The notes under the pieces are model-generated. The model had not been told where the DNA came from. It did no database searches and saw only the letters and a program-made list of their open reading frames with translations. A stretch of DNA of 64,000 bases, from positions 124,001 to 188,000 of the forward strand of contig JAZKFZ010000002.1 in NCBI GenBank assembly GCA_040386155.1, in the 5' to 3' direction. Positions 17,103-25,709 of the stretch are shown here, piece after piece. The DNA comes from M0103 sp040386155. GTDB taxonomy: Bacteria; Bacteroidota; Bacteroidia; Flavobacteriales_D; Crocinitomicaceae. Both the position numbers and the translations under genes were made by a program. The first letter of the stretch is position 1. The number at the start of each line of letters is the position of its first letter.

Positions 17103-19196
17103 ATGAGTGAAATTGTTACGAAAGTGGAAAATTCCACCAAGAAAACAGATAAATCGATCTTACTTCAAGCTTTTACCTTGATGAGTGCTGCTAAAACTTT
17201 GGCAGAAAAATACGAGACCAACAAAGAAGTAACATCGAAATATGTGCATGCAACTTCACGTGGACATGAAGCTATTCAGTTAGCGATTGGAATGCAGTTG
17301 AATTCGCAAGATTGGGTTTCGCCCTACTACAGAGATGACAGTATTTTACTTGGAATCGGAATCACTCCCTACGAATTGATGTTACAAGTTTTTGCTAAGA
17401 AAGATGATCCATTTTCTGGAGGAAGAACGTATTATTCACATCCATCTTTGAATCGTGAAGAAATGCCTAAAATTATTCATCAATCTTCTGCCACTGGAAT
17501 GCAAGCTATTCCAACAACAGGAATTGCGATGGGAATTCAATACAAAGAAAAACAAGGTTTAGCGGTTGATTACAAGGGACAAAACCCAGTGGTTGTTTGC
17601 TCGTTGGGTGATGCATCGTGCACGGAAGGTGAAGTTTCCGAAGCTTTTCAAATGGCAGCATTAAAGCAGTTTCCTATCGTTTTCCTGGTGCAAGACAATG
17701 GATGGGATATCTCGGCAAATGCCGCAGAGACTAGAGCTCAAGACATTACACAATACGCAAAAGGTTTCAACGGTATAGAAGTTCGGACGATTGACGGAAC
17801 TGACTTTGATATTGCTTATGCTACCGTACAGGAAGTTTTCGATACTATTCGTGCAGAGCGTCGACCATTTATTATTCATGCGAAAGTGCCGCTTTTGGGG
17901 CATCACACTTCTGGTGTTCGTAAAGAGTGGTATCGTGATGATTTGGAAGAAGCTGCAACAAGAGATCCATATCCGAAATTGAAAGATTTACTAAGAAATA
18001 GTGGTGTTGGAGAAGCTGACATCATCAATATTGAAGCCGAGACAAGAAAGCAAATTGATTTAGATTACGACAAAGCATTGAATGCTGAGGATCCTTCAAC
18101 GGAAAGTGTAACTAATTTTATTTTTGCACCAACTCCAGTCTTGGAAGAAAAAGGTGAACGCGAACCAAAAGGAAAAAAGAAGACTGTTATGGTTGATTCG
18201 GCCCTTTTTGCCGTGCGAGAATTAATGGAAAAGCATCCCGAAGCATTATTGTACGGACAAGATGTTGGAGGTAGATTAGGAGGTGTTTTTCGTGAGGCAG
18301 CAACCTTAGCGCAGCAATTTGGCGACAATCGCGTGTTTAATACGCCAATTCAAGAGGCTTTTATTATCGGATCAACAGTTGGAATGTCAGCTGTGGGATT
18401 GAAACCCATTGTTGAGGTGCAGTTCGCAGATTATATTTGGCCAGGACTTAATCAGCTTTTTACGGAAGTTTCACGCTCTTACTATTTATCGAACGGAAAA
18501 TGGCCGGTGAGCTGTATCGTGCGAGTACCAATTGGTGCGTATGGTTCAGGTGGACCATATCATTCTTCGAGTGTGGAATCCGTGGTTACCAATATTCGAG
18601 GCATCAAAGTGGCTTATCCATCTAACGGTGCAGACCTAAAAGGTTTAATGAAATCAGCTTTTTATGATCCTAATCCAGTAGTGATTTTTGAACACAAAGG
18701 TTTGTACTGGTCAAAAATAAAAGGAACAGAAGGAGCAATGTCCATTGAGCCAGACGAAGATTATATTATTCCATTTGGAAAAGGTAGAGTGGTGCAAAGT
18801 GCTGCTATTTCAGCCATTGAAAAAGGAGAATCAGCAGTAATAATTACCTATGGAAGAGGCGTTTATTGGGCGCTTGAGGCATGTAAGGAATTTGCTGAAA
18901 AAATAGAAATCATTGATTTGAGAACCTTGAATCCTTTGGATCATGAACTGATGAATGAGGTAACGCAACGACATGGAAAAGTAATGTTAGTTACAGAAGA
19001 GTCAATCGAGGCTTCTTTCACTTTAGCATTGGCGGGACGAATTCAGCGCGATAATTTCAAATTCCTAGATGCGCCAATTGCAATAGTTGGTTCAGTTGAC
19101 ACTCCTGCAATTCCTTTGAATTCAAGTTTAGAAGCTGAGTTACTGCCAAATGCCGAGAAGGTGGAGAAAGCCTTGAGAGATTTATTAAACTTTTAA
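17103..19196 (+). CDS. 2-oxoacid dehydrogenase E1 component, fused alpha and beta subunits
   Basis: A 697-residue fusion of thiamine-diphosphate E1alpha and E1beta, as in branched-chain 2-oxoacid dehydrogenases of Bacteroidota. The alpha half (to about 330) has the TPP/Mg motif GDASCTEGEVSEAF, with the conserved QDNGWDIS about 25 residues on. The beta half (from about 360) has YGQDVGGRLGGVF and the VEVQFADYIWP and PIGAYGSGGPYHS segments. It decarboxylates a 2-oxoacid and transfers the acyl group to E2 lipoate; the substrate (branched-chain or other) is inferred. I moved the start from a GTG at 17034, which lies in the terminator hairpin, to the ATG at 17103. No E2 or E3 gene is nearby. Confidence 0.9.
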   Translation: MSEIVTKVENSTKKTDKSILLQAFTLMSAAKTLAEKYETNKEVTSKYVHATSRGHEAIQLAIGMQLNSQDWVSPYYRDDSILLGIGITPYELMLQVFAKKDDPFSGGRTYYSHPSLNREEMPKIIHQSSATGMQAIPTTGIAMGIQYKEKQGLAVDYKGQNPVVVCSLGDASCTEGEVSEAFQMAALKQFPIVFLVQDNGWDISANAAETRAQDITQYAKGFNGIEVRTIDGTDFDIAYATVQEVFDTIRAERRPFIIHAKVPLLGHHTSGVRKEWYRDDLEEAATRDPYPKLKDLLRNSGVGEADIINIEAETRKQIDLDYDKALNAEDPSTESVTNFIFAPTPVLEEKGEREPKGKKKTVMVDSALFAVRELMEKHPEALLYGQDVGGRLGGVFREAATLAQQFGDNRVFNTPIQEAFIIGSTVGMSAVGLKPIVEVQFADYIWPGLNQLFTEVSRSYYLSNGKWPVSCIVRVPIGAYGSGGPYHSSSVESVVTNIRGIKVAYPSNGADLKGLMKSAFYDPNPVVIFEHKGLYWSKIKGTEGAMSIEPDEDYIIPFGKGRVVQSAAISAIEKGESAVIITYGRGVYWALEACKEFAEKIEIIDLRTLNPLDHELMNEVTQRHGKVMLVTEESIEASFTLALAGRIQRDNFKFLDAPIAIVGSVDTPAIPLNSSLEAELLPNAEKVEKALRDLLNF

Positions 19197-20335
19197 TCCA
19201 CCATCCAGTGAAACTGTTTTTGCATCAGAGGTAGATGACTAGTGTATATTTTTTCGAACTTAAATTTTTTATGATTCTGTAATTCAATTAGTAACTCATT
19301 CGTTTTTCTATTGAAATTAAACGGGATTACAAATTTATTTTCTTCATAATCAATTACCTCAAAGGTGTTTTTTAAGGAATTTATACTCATTTTGTAGTCG
19401 GACATCTCATCATTGATATTTTGAAAAATCAAATAGGAATCTCGATGAATAAAGATGCGTTTGATCTCTGATGACTGGTCTACATTCTCGTATGCTCCCG
19501 CAAGATGATGACGAGGAGCTATGTCATCATTGAAAATTCCACTTTTTAAATAGGGGATTAAAGCTTCAGCAAAAATGAGTAGAATAATTGCAGTTTTCAC
19601 AAAGGGCTTTGCGTTAAAATTCCACAGTTTGTCTTCATAAGGCAACACAATTTGCTGCTGGATCAATATTTTGAATATGGTTTGTAGCGTCGGAAATGCT
19701 AAATACAGCGCTAGAGATAGAAGAAAAGCGCTGTACAACTTTACCGAAATATCAAAGGAAAAATTTACTGCCAGTACATTAATCAGAACCATCACTGATA
19801 GCAATGCTCCAATACCTCTAGTACGTCGATAAAGCAATAAAATAGCGGGAATAATTTCAGCCAAACCCATGAAAATACAGTATGATCTTGAACTACCCAT
19901 GGTTGACCAAAAGAGAATGTCTTTATCCAGTTTACCCAGCGGTGTGAACAATAAGTTGGGCTCTGGTAGTGGAAATTGAGCTTTGAATAGTTTGTCAAAG
20001 CCATATTTCAAAAGAATTAAACTGAGGTAATACGCTGCAGCGAGTTGAATAATTTGCTTGATTTTTAGCTGCCTTATATCGGAAATCTGGTTTTTAATTA
20101 GCACCATCGCTACAAAACTCAAAAGTACTAGCAACAAAAAATGCATGTAAAATAGGATGCTGTCCGAAGATAGATCGAAAAATAAAGGGTGGAAGCCCAA
20201 GGTTGTTGCTAATTTACTGTTTATAGGAACAAATAGTAGGCGAATAAGCTCAGGTTGAAAAGAAAGTAGGTGGAAAGAAAAGGGAATTAAAAGAATTCCA
20301 AGAAGTAAAAAGCAGTCAACGATTCTAAGTTTCAT
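19193..20335 (-). CDS. Multi-pass membrane protein, DoxX-like
   Basis: A 380-residue protein with about seven to eight hydrophobic helices in the first ~260 residues. These include a segment near 150-175 (GSSRSYCIFMGLAEIIPAILLLYRRTRG) resembling DoxX/terminal-oxidase-associated proteins. A soluble C-terminal domain of ~120 residues follows. Function unknown. Its stop overlaps the convergent E1 gene: the palindromic TTAA at 19193-19196 serves both stop codons. The upstream gene ends 11 bp before its start, so they are probably co-transcribed. Confidence 0.75.
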   Translation of the reverse strand: MKLRIVDCFLLLGILLIPFSFHLLSFQPELIRLLFVPINSKLATTLGFHPLFFDLSSDSILFYMHFLLLVLLSFVAMVLIKNQISDIRQLKIKQIIQLAAAYYLSLILLKYGFDKLFKAQFPLPEPNLLFTPLGKLDKDILFWSTMGSSRSYCIFMGLAEIIPAILLLYRRTRGIGALLSVMVLINVLAVNFSFDISVKLYSAFLLSLALYLAFPTLQTIFKILIQQQIVLPYEDKLWNFNAKPFVKTAIILLIFAEALIPYLKSGIFNDDIAPRHHLAGAYENVDQSSEIKRIFIHRDSYLIFQNINDEMSDYKMSINSLKNTFEVIDYEENKFVIPFNFNRKTNELLIELQNHKKFKFEKIYTSHLPLMQKQFHWMVD

Positions 20336-20346
20336 TCAATCAGAAC

Positions 20347-20955
20347 TTAATACGTATCATTGAGAATAAGGGCAAGCCATCCAAACAGAAACCAGTTGAT
20401 AAGTGGGGTAGCTCTCTTTCTTCTATTTTTTATGTCTTGTTCATTTTCGCGATCTTTTATTGCTTGTCGAATAATCGTTTCCCGTTCATCGGCATCAAAA
20501 TCTGGAGCATCAATGTCATGTTCATTTCTTGCATGTTCTTCGAATCCAATTAACTGCACTGTTGAAATGTCATTCGTGAAAAAGTACTCTTCTTTCAATG
20601 TTTTTTGAATTTCAGCAATCGAGTTCGTTCTGTTGAATAGTGGGTGATTGTAAACTGTGTCTTTTCCAGCCGACCATAAACTATTTGGGTGCGGTCGAGA
20701 GGAGCCAAAGTCGAATTCTGTGCATTGTTCGCTGGTAATCATAACAGCGATGTGATCATCTAACAAAATAACGCTATCCAGCTTAGAATTTCGCACCATT
20801 CGAGTTGGCGCCATTCCAAAGTTGGAATTACTGTGCTTTATTCCAGCAAAAAAATTAGAATTGCTTCCACTGTGACTTTTGTGGAAAATCATTTTGGTTT
20901 GACCAAATCCTAGGGAAAATATTCCCAAGAAGCTAAAAAGTAAAAGTTGTTTCAT
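20347..20955 (-). CDS. Putative exported protein of unknown function
   Basis: A 202-residue protein from the ATG at 20955; an in-frame TTG eight codons up lies in a hairpin and is not needed. A signal peptide (1-19, ending LGFGQ) is followed by a His/Asn/Ser-rich mature part. A basic, charged stretch (near 155-185) precedes a hydrophobic C-terminal segment (about 186-202) that could be a tail anchor. Not recognised. It lies 56 bp downstream of the CDF transporter and 11 bp upstream of the DoxX-like gene. Confidence 0.6.
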   Translation of the reverse strand: MKQLLLFSFLGIFSLGFGQTKMIFHKSHSGSNSNFFAGIKHSNSNFGMAPTRMVRNSKLDSVILLDDHIAVMITSEQCTEFDFGSSRPHPNSLWSAGKDTVYNHPLFNRTNSIAEIQKTLKEEYFFTNDISTVQLIGFEEHARNEHDIDAPDFDADERETIIRQAIKDRENEQDIKNRRKRATPLINWFLFGWLALILNDTY

Positions 20956-20980
20956 TGTATCGCTTTTGGAGTGATACAAT
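20954..20980 (-). promoter_or_regulatory. Inverted repeat overlapping a start codon
   Basis: On the minus strand ATTGTATC (20980-20973), 11 nt, GATACAAT (20961-20954). The 3' arm contains the first two bases of the ATG at 20955-20953. It may be an operator or an RNA hairpin that hides the start. Confidence 0.5.
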
Positions 20981-21011
20981 CAAGGTATTGTTTGGTTCAA
21001 AATTAGATCCT

Positions 21012-21905
21012 CTAATGTTCAATTGCACAATTAGTGGGCTCCACGTGAATCAATATGTTTGCTATTTGAGGTAGTTCATGCATTAAGTAATCCTTTAGTT
21101 TATGCGCAATTTCATGTCCTTCATTTACACTTAAAGAACCATCAACTGTTGCATGTAAATCCACTAGGTAGTGCATGCCCGTTTTTCGAATGTAGCATTT
21201 TTCTGTCCCTAAAATACCCTCAACTTTTATAGCTTTCGCTCTAATTTCATGCACTAACTCAAGGTAATTGTGTTCATCCATGATTTCACCTAAAGCAGGT
21301 CTGAAAATGTGGTAGGCATTGAAGCAAATAAATCCTGCTGCAAAAAGTGCTGCCCAGTCATCTGCGGATTCCCACCCAGGGCCCATTAAGAGCGAAATAG
21401 AAATTCCAATCATTGCTGCTACAGATGTAATGGCATCGCTGCGATGGTGCCAGGCATCTGCTTTTAGAGCGCTACTATTTGTTTTTTTACTTCGTCGTAG
21501 CACAAACTGAAAACTCAACTCTTTGTAAAGAACAATACCCCCAAGTACAATTAATGTAAACCATTTGGGTGATTGATGAGGAGTTAGGATATGTTTGACG
21601 CTTTCTACTGCAATAATACTTGCCGAAATGAGAAGAAATCCAACGGTTATAAACGTGACCAATGCCTCGGCTTTACCATGTCCATACGGATGATTCTCAT
21701 CAGGTGGTTTCGTTGAATATCTCAAGCCGAAAAGAACAATTGCAGAACTAAACACATCTCCAATCGATTCAATGGCATCTGCAACTAAGGCGTATGAATT
21801 TCCCAAAACACCAGAAATCAGTTTGATAATTGCCAGTAAGGTGTTCCCTACAATGCTAAACCAAACGGTATTAATAGCAAGTTTTATTTGCTTACTTTTT
21901 GCCAT
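21012..21905 (-). CDS. Cation diffusion facilitator family transporter
   Basis: A 297-residue protein with six transmembrane helices and a C-terminal cytoplasmic domain, the normal CDF architecture. It exports divalent cations (Zn, Fe, Mn or Co) in exchange for protons. The helix-2 region has ADAIESIGDVFSS; the helix-5 site has DAWHHRSDAITS with the usual HxxxD. In helix 2 the position commonly occupied by His or Asp is Glu (ESIGD), so the metal preference is uncertain. HPYGHGKAE between helices 3 and 4 is also typical. The C-terminal domain holds a late HVEP motif. Probably first in a three-gene minus-strand run. Confidence 0.9.
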   Translation of the reverse strand: MAKSKQIKLAINTVWFSIVGNTLLAIIKLISGVLGNSYALVADAIESIGDVFSSAIVLFGLRYSTKPPDENHPYGHGKAEALVTFITVGFLLISASIIAVESVKHILTPHQSPKWFTLIVLGGIVLYKELSFQFVLRRSKKTNSSALKADAWHHRSDAITSVAAMIGISISLLMGPGWESADDWAALFAAGFICFNAYHIFRPALGEIMDEHNYLELVHEIRAKAIKVEGILGTEKCYIRKTGMHYLVDLHATVDGSLSVNEGHEIAHKLKDYLMHELPQIANILIHVEPTNCAIEH

Positions 21906-22027
21906 GGAACGAATGTAGAAAGAAAATCAATAGACATCAACAACTATCAACACTCATTGGCTGAAAAGTCTAGTTTTATTTACTTTTTCTCTTGTGTTTT
22001 ACGAGTATTTTTGTTAAAATCCAATCT

Positions 22028-22942
22028 ATGAAATTACCTCAACCATATACTTTAGGTCAAATTGCAGCACTGATTGATTGTCAGTTTGTCGGAGATGAAA
22101 ATCATTTAGTGACTGGTATCAATGAAATTCACATGGTAGAGTCAGGTGATTTAGTTTTTGTTGACCATCCAAAATATTACGATAAAGCACTAGAAAGTAA
22201 GGCAACAACGATATTGATTGACAAGGAAGTTGAATGTCCAGTAGGAAAAGGCTTGATAATTTCAAAAGTTCCTTTCGATGACTACAATAAATTAACACGT
22301 CATTTCTCGAAGTTTCAATTGGATAATGCGAATGATATTGATCCCTCAGCGTTAATCTACCCTAATGTTTCTTTTGGGAAGAATGTGAAAATTGGGAAGA
22401 ATGTGATTATTTACTCCAATGCAAGTATTCAAGATAATGTAACAATCGACGATAATGCCATCATCGGTCCAAACACGGTGATTGGTCATTTTGCGTTCTA
22501 CTACAAAAGAAAGCCAGAAGGGTATGACAGAATGCACAGTTGTGGAGGCGTGTACATCGGCAAAAATGTTGAAATTGGTGGCTTATGTACAATAGATGCT
22601 GGTGTATCAGGAATTACGTTTATTGGTGATGGAACCAAGATTGACAATCAAGTACAGATTGGGCATGATACTGTTGTGGGGAAAAATTGCCTTTTTGCAG
22701 CGCATGTGGGAATAGCTGGTTGTGTGCGCATTATGGATAATGTAATTCTCTGGGGACAAGTAGGTTGCGCTAGTGATGTAACAATTGGAGAAGGAGCGAT
22801 TGTCTATGCACAATCGGGAATCGGCAAAGACCTTGAAGGTGGTAAGAAGTACTTTGGAAGTCCGTGCGAAGAAGCACGTGATAAATTCAAGGAAATGGCA
22901 ATGATTAAACAATTACCAGAGCTATTCAATAAGCTGAAATGA
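22028..22942 (+). CDS. LpxD-like UDP-3-O-acylglucosamine N-acyltransferase
   Basis: A 304-residue protein from the ATG at 22028; a TTG 12 codons up is rejected. The N-terminal ~100 residues resemble the LpxD substrate-binding domain. A left-handed beta-helix of hexapeptide repeats follows (VKIGKNVIIYSNASIQDNVTI and onward). NQVQIGHDTVVG contains the His expected to be the catalytic base of LpxD. The segment preceding it (GYDRMHSCGG) differs from standard LpxD, so this may be a paralogue acting on another UDP-sugar. A TATTTTTG box at 22006-22013 could be its -7 element. Confidence 0.8.
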   Translation: MKLPQPYTLGQIAALIDCQFVGDENHLVTGINEIHMVESGDLVFVDHPKYYDKALESKATTILIDKEVECPVGKGLIISKVPFDDYNKLTRHFSKFQLDNANDIDPSALIYPNVSFGKNVKIGKNVIIYSNASIQDNVTIDDNAIIGPNTVIGHFAFYYKRKPEGYDRMHSCGGVYIGKNVEIGGLCTIDAGVSGITFIGDGTKIDNQVQIGHDTVVGKNCLFAAHVGIAGCVRIMDNVILWGQVGCASDVTIGEGAIVYAQSGIGKDLEGGKKYFGSPCEEARDKFKEMAMIKQLPELFNKLK

Positions 22943-24162
22943 TTAAGATCTTCCAACAAGATATTAATTCCGATCTGGAGCCAAGCGACTTCAAACTGAA
23001 TTCCTTGTTGGAAATCACTAATGCCATTAACCAAAATTTAGAAGTAGAACAACTAATAAAAATCTATGAGTTCATTTTAAAAGAACAAATGGGCTTTGAT
23101 CGTTTTGTGCTTTTTTTCAAGGAAGATGAGTGGTCCGTTTTACTAAAAGTGGGAGTGAAGTTAAAAGTACTTCAATTGGATGTAGAATCGGAACTTAAGC
23201 GCTTTAAAGACATCACTTTTATTGAATCCTCGTATTCTTCACTTTTGAATGAGTTTGATGTGGTAATTCCTGTGTATCAAAAAGAGAAAGCACTCGCCTA
23301 CTTGCTGGTGAAAGATACACACAGCGATCATCCTTCGAGAGATAATCGAATGAATTTTGTGCAAACACTCACCAACATTATTGGTGTTGCGATTGAAAAT
23401 AAACGAATGACAAAACTTGGATTAATTCAAGAGCGCATCAAAAAAGAACTGGAAGTGGCTTCGGAGCTTCAAAAATTACTTTTTCCTTCGGACTTACCTT
23501 CCAATCGCAGGATGGATATTTCTGCTCGATACACGCCTCGGCATGAAGTGGGAGGTGATTATTACGATTTTATTCCGCTAGGTGATGATGAATACATAAT
23601 TTGTATTGCAGACGTTTCTGGAAAAGGTATTGGTGCAGCTATGTTGATGGCAAATTTTCAGGCCACTATTCGTACCATGTTTAAATATCAGCGATTTGAA
23701 CTTGAGTTTTTACTTGAAGAGTTGAACAAAAAGGTCATGCGAAATGCCAAAGGGGAGAAATTTATTACGTTTTTTATCGCGCACTACAATGCACACACAC
23801 GAGAATTGAAATATGCTAATGCTGGTCACAATCACCCAATTTTAAGCAATGGAAGAAAATTTGAATTGCTACATAAAGGATCCATTGGTTTGGGGATGTT
23901 GGACGAATTGCCATTTATTGAAATTGGCACTGAAGTGCTAAAAGCAAATACTACTTTGTTATTGTACACAGATGGGGTAGTGGAATTAGAAAACAAGGAT
24001 GGTGATTTTTACGGAATTGAGCGCTTGGTTAAAAATTTACACACTTTTTACGGCTTAAAAATGGATGACCTCAATAGTTTGATTTTTTCAAAACTAAATG
24101 AATGGAAAGGTGAACTCGAATTGGTGGATGATACAGCGATTTTTGCTTGTAAGTTTTTTTAA
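22939..24162 (+). CDS. GAF / SpoIIE-type PP2C serine phosphatase (RsbU-like)
   Basis: A 407-residue cytoplasmic protein. Residues ~20-155 look like a GAF sensor domain; ~160-190 form a linker helix (KKELEVASELQKLLFP), the signature that joins sensors to SpoIIE phosphatases. Residues ~195-405 are the PP2C domain, with metal-binding Asp in EVGGDYYDF and IADVSGKGIGAAMLMA and a late LLYTDGVVE. Such enzymes dephosphorylate anti-sigma-factor antagonists in partner-switching pathways; no antagonist or kinase is nearby. The start overlaps the preceding stop as ATGA, indicating coupling. Confidence 0.9.
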   Translation: MIKIFQQDINSDLEPSDFKLNSLLEITNAINQNLEVEQLIKIYEFILKEQMGFDRFVLFFKEDEWSVLLKVGVKLKVLQLDVESELKRFKDITFIESSYSSLLNEFDVVIPVYQKEKALAYLLVKDTHSDHPSRDNRMNFVQTLTNIIGVAIENKRMTKLGLIQERIKKELEVASELQKLLFPSDLPSNRRMDISARYTPRHEVGGDYYDFIPLGDDEYIICIADVSGKGIGAAMLMANFQATIRTMFKYQRFELEFLLEELNKKVMRNAKGEKFITFFIAHYNAHTRELKYANAGHNHPILSNGRKFELLHKGSIGLGMLDELPFIEIGTEVLKANTTLLLYTDGVVELENKDGDFYGIERLVKNLHTFYGLKMDDLNSLIFSKLNEWKGELELVDDTAIFACKFF

Positions 24163-24193
24163 GATTTTCAAAGTTTGAAGCAAATTAGCTAAA

Positions 24194-24212
24194 TTGCTAA
24201 CGCGTTAGTAAT
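24194..24212. repeat. Perfect palindrome in the phosphatase/prenyl synthase gap
   Basis: CTAACGCGTTAG at 24197-24208 is a perfect 12-bp palindrome. Flanking ATT/AAT extend the symmetry to nearly 20 nt with one mismatch. It lies 35 nt after the phosphatase stop and 125 nt before the next start. Confidence 0.5.
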
Positions 24213-24319
24213 ATTACTCCGCCATTTAACATAATAGTAGATTTCACTTGTTGTTATTTTTTAACTAAATCAAGCTCATTTTATCCATAGTCACCTCTAA
24301 TTTTCAATGAGAAATTAGT

Positions 24320-24327
24320 TACATTTG
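24320..24327 (+). promoter_or_regulatory. -7 promoter box of the polyprenyl synthase gene
   Basis: TACATTTG matches TAnnTTTG and ends 5 nt before the ATG, which would give a leaderless or near-leaderless transcript. No clear -33 TTG at the expected spacing. Confidence 0.4.
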
Positions 24328-24332
24328 TTGCA

Positions 24333-25304
24333 ATGTCCATTGTTGATAAAATAGTGCAGCCCATCTCTTTTGAAATGACTGAATTTGAGCTTCGTTTTCT
24401 CGAAAGCATGAAGTCAAACGTGGCGCTTTTGGACAAAATTACACAATACATCATTCGAAGAAAAGGGAAGCAGATGCGACCAATGTTTATTTTCTTGACA
24501 GCAAAAATGCTTGGTGAAGTAAACGATAAAACGTATGAAGCAGGCGCCTTGGTGGAGTTACTTCACACAGCTACGCTCGTACATGATGATGTAGTTGATG
24601 ATGCCGATGAACGTCGCGGATTTTTCTCTGTTAACGCTATTTGGAAAAATAAAGTAGCCGTTTTGGTGGGTGATTATATGCTATCTAGACTTTTGCAATT
24701 GTCGATTGAAAAAGATAATATAGACTTGTTAAAAATCATCGCGAAAGCTGTGCGTGACATGAGCGAAGGGGAATTGCTGCAAATAGAGAAAGCTCGTTTG
24801 CTCGATATCACTGAAGAGGTTTATTTTGAAGTAATTCGACAAAAAACAGGTACATTGATCGCAGTTAGTTGTCAAGTGGGTGCAGTTTCTGTTAATCGAT
24901 TGGATGTGTCCGAAAAAATGCGAAAGTTCGGTGAATTAGTAGGTTTGGCATTTCAAATTAAGGATGATATTTTTGATTATGGTAGCGATGAGAAAATTGG
25001 GAAACCAACAGGAAATGATATCCGAGAGCGAAAATTGACATTACCATTGATTTATGTCTTAAATAATGGGGACGCAACAGTTCGTAACGAACTCATCAAC
25101 ATCATAAAGAATCACAATGAAGATTCAAAAAAAGTGAAAAGAGCAATTCAGTTAGTTATAGAGCACGGAGGTATTTCTTACGCATATAAAAAGATGATGC
25201 AACTGGCGAATGAAGCACTTCTATTATTGAACGATTTCCCTGATTCGGATGCTAAAAGCTCACTCATCACCTTGGTAAATTATACAACTCAACGCGAAAA
25301 ATAA
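24333..25304 (+). CDS. Polyprenyl diphosphate synthase (octaprenyl/heptaprenyl type)
   Basis: A 323-residue trans-isoprenyl diphosphate synthase. The first aspartate-rich motif DDVVDDADERR begins at residue 85; the second, KDDIFDYGSD, is near 215. GKQMRP (45-50) binds the allylic diphosphate. Full length for the IspB/HepT family that builds the side chain of the respiratory quinone; for Bacteroidota this would be menaquinone (inference). The residues before the first motif are not bulky aromatics, consistent with a long-chain product. Its stop is immediately followed by the lipoprotein gene. Confidence 0.92.
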   Translation: MSIVDKIVQPISFEMTEFELRFLESMKSNVALLDKITQYIIRRKGKQMRPMFIFLTAKMLGEVNDKTYEAGALVELLHTATLVHDDVVDDADERRGFFSVNAIWKNKVAVLVGDYMLSRLLQLSIEKDNIDLLKIIAKAVRDMSEGELLQIEKARLLDITEEVYFEVIRQKTGTLIAVSCQVGAVSVNRLDVSEKMRKFGELVGLAFQIKDDIFDYGSDEKIGKPTGNDIRERKLTLPLIYVLNNGDATVRNELINIIKNHNEDSKKVKRAIQLVIEHGGISYAYKKMMQLANEALLLLNDFPDSDAKSSLITLVNYTTQREK

Positions 25305-25709
25305 ATGAAAATCTTACAACTTCTTTTCCTCGTTGGCATCATGTCATCTTGCTCAACAGAAACCCCCGAAACTCCAGAAGTGAAAATGGTACTGGAGAAA
25401 GATTTAGTGGACATCAAAGATGGTGTGTATACCGAATGGTACCCTGGAAAGAAGCAAATTAAATTCCGTGGGATGCAAGATGAAGCCTCAAAACGCGACG
25501 GAAAATGGACCTACTACTCTGAAAAGGGTGAGGAGCTTTCCATTACATTTTATGAACACGGACTTAGAAATGGACACACCATTGTAAAACATCCTAACGG
25601 TGCAATTCACTACACTGGAGAATACAGAAATGACACTGTTGTTGGTATTTGGACCACCTATGATCAAAATGGAAAAGTAATTTCTAAAGAAGATCACTCA
25701 AAGGACTAA
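25305..25709 (+). CDS. Lipoprotein with MORN/YwqK-like repeats
   Basis: A 134-residue protein with a lipoprotein signal peptide whose lipobox is MSSC (Cys at residue 16). The mature part has short repeats of the form GxWTYYxxxGxExxxxxYxxG: GKWTYYSEKGEEL near 66-78, GHTIVKHPNGAIHYTGEY and GIWTTYDQNGKV. This matches the toxin-antitoxin-YwqK/MORN-variant family. Role unknown. It sits exactly between the prenyl synthase stop and the dnaG start with no gap on either side, so all three are co-transcribed. Confidence 0.82.
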   Translation: MKILQLLFLVGIMSSCSTETPETPEVKMVLEKDLVDIKDGVYTEWYPGKKQIKFRGMQDEASKRDGKWTYYSEKGEELSITFYEHGLRNGHTIVKHPNGAIHYTGEYRNDTVVGIWTTYDQNGKVISKEDHSKD

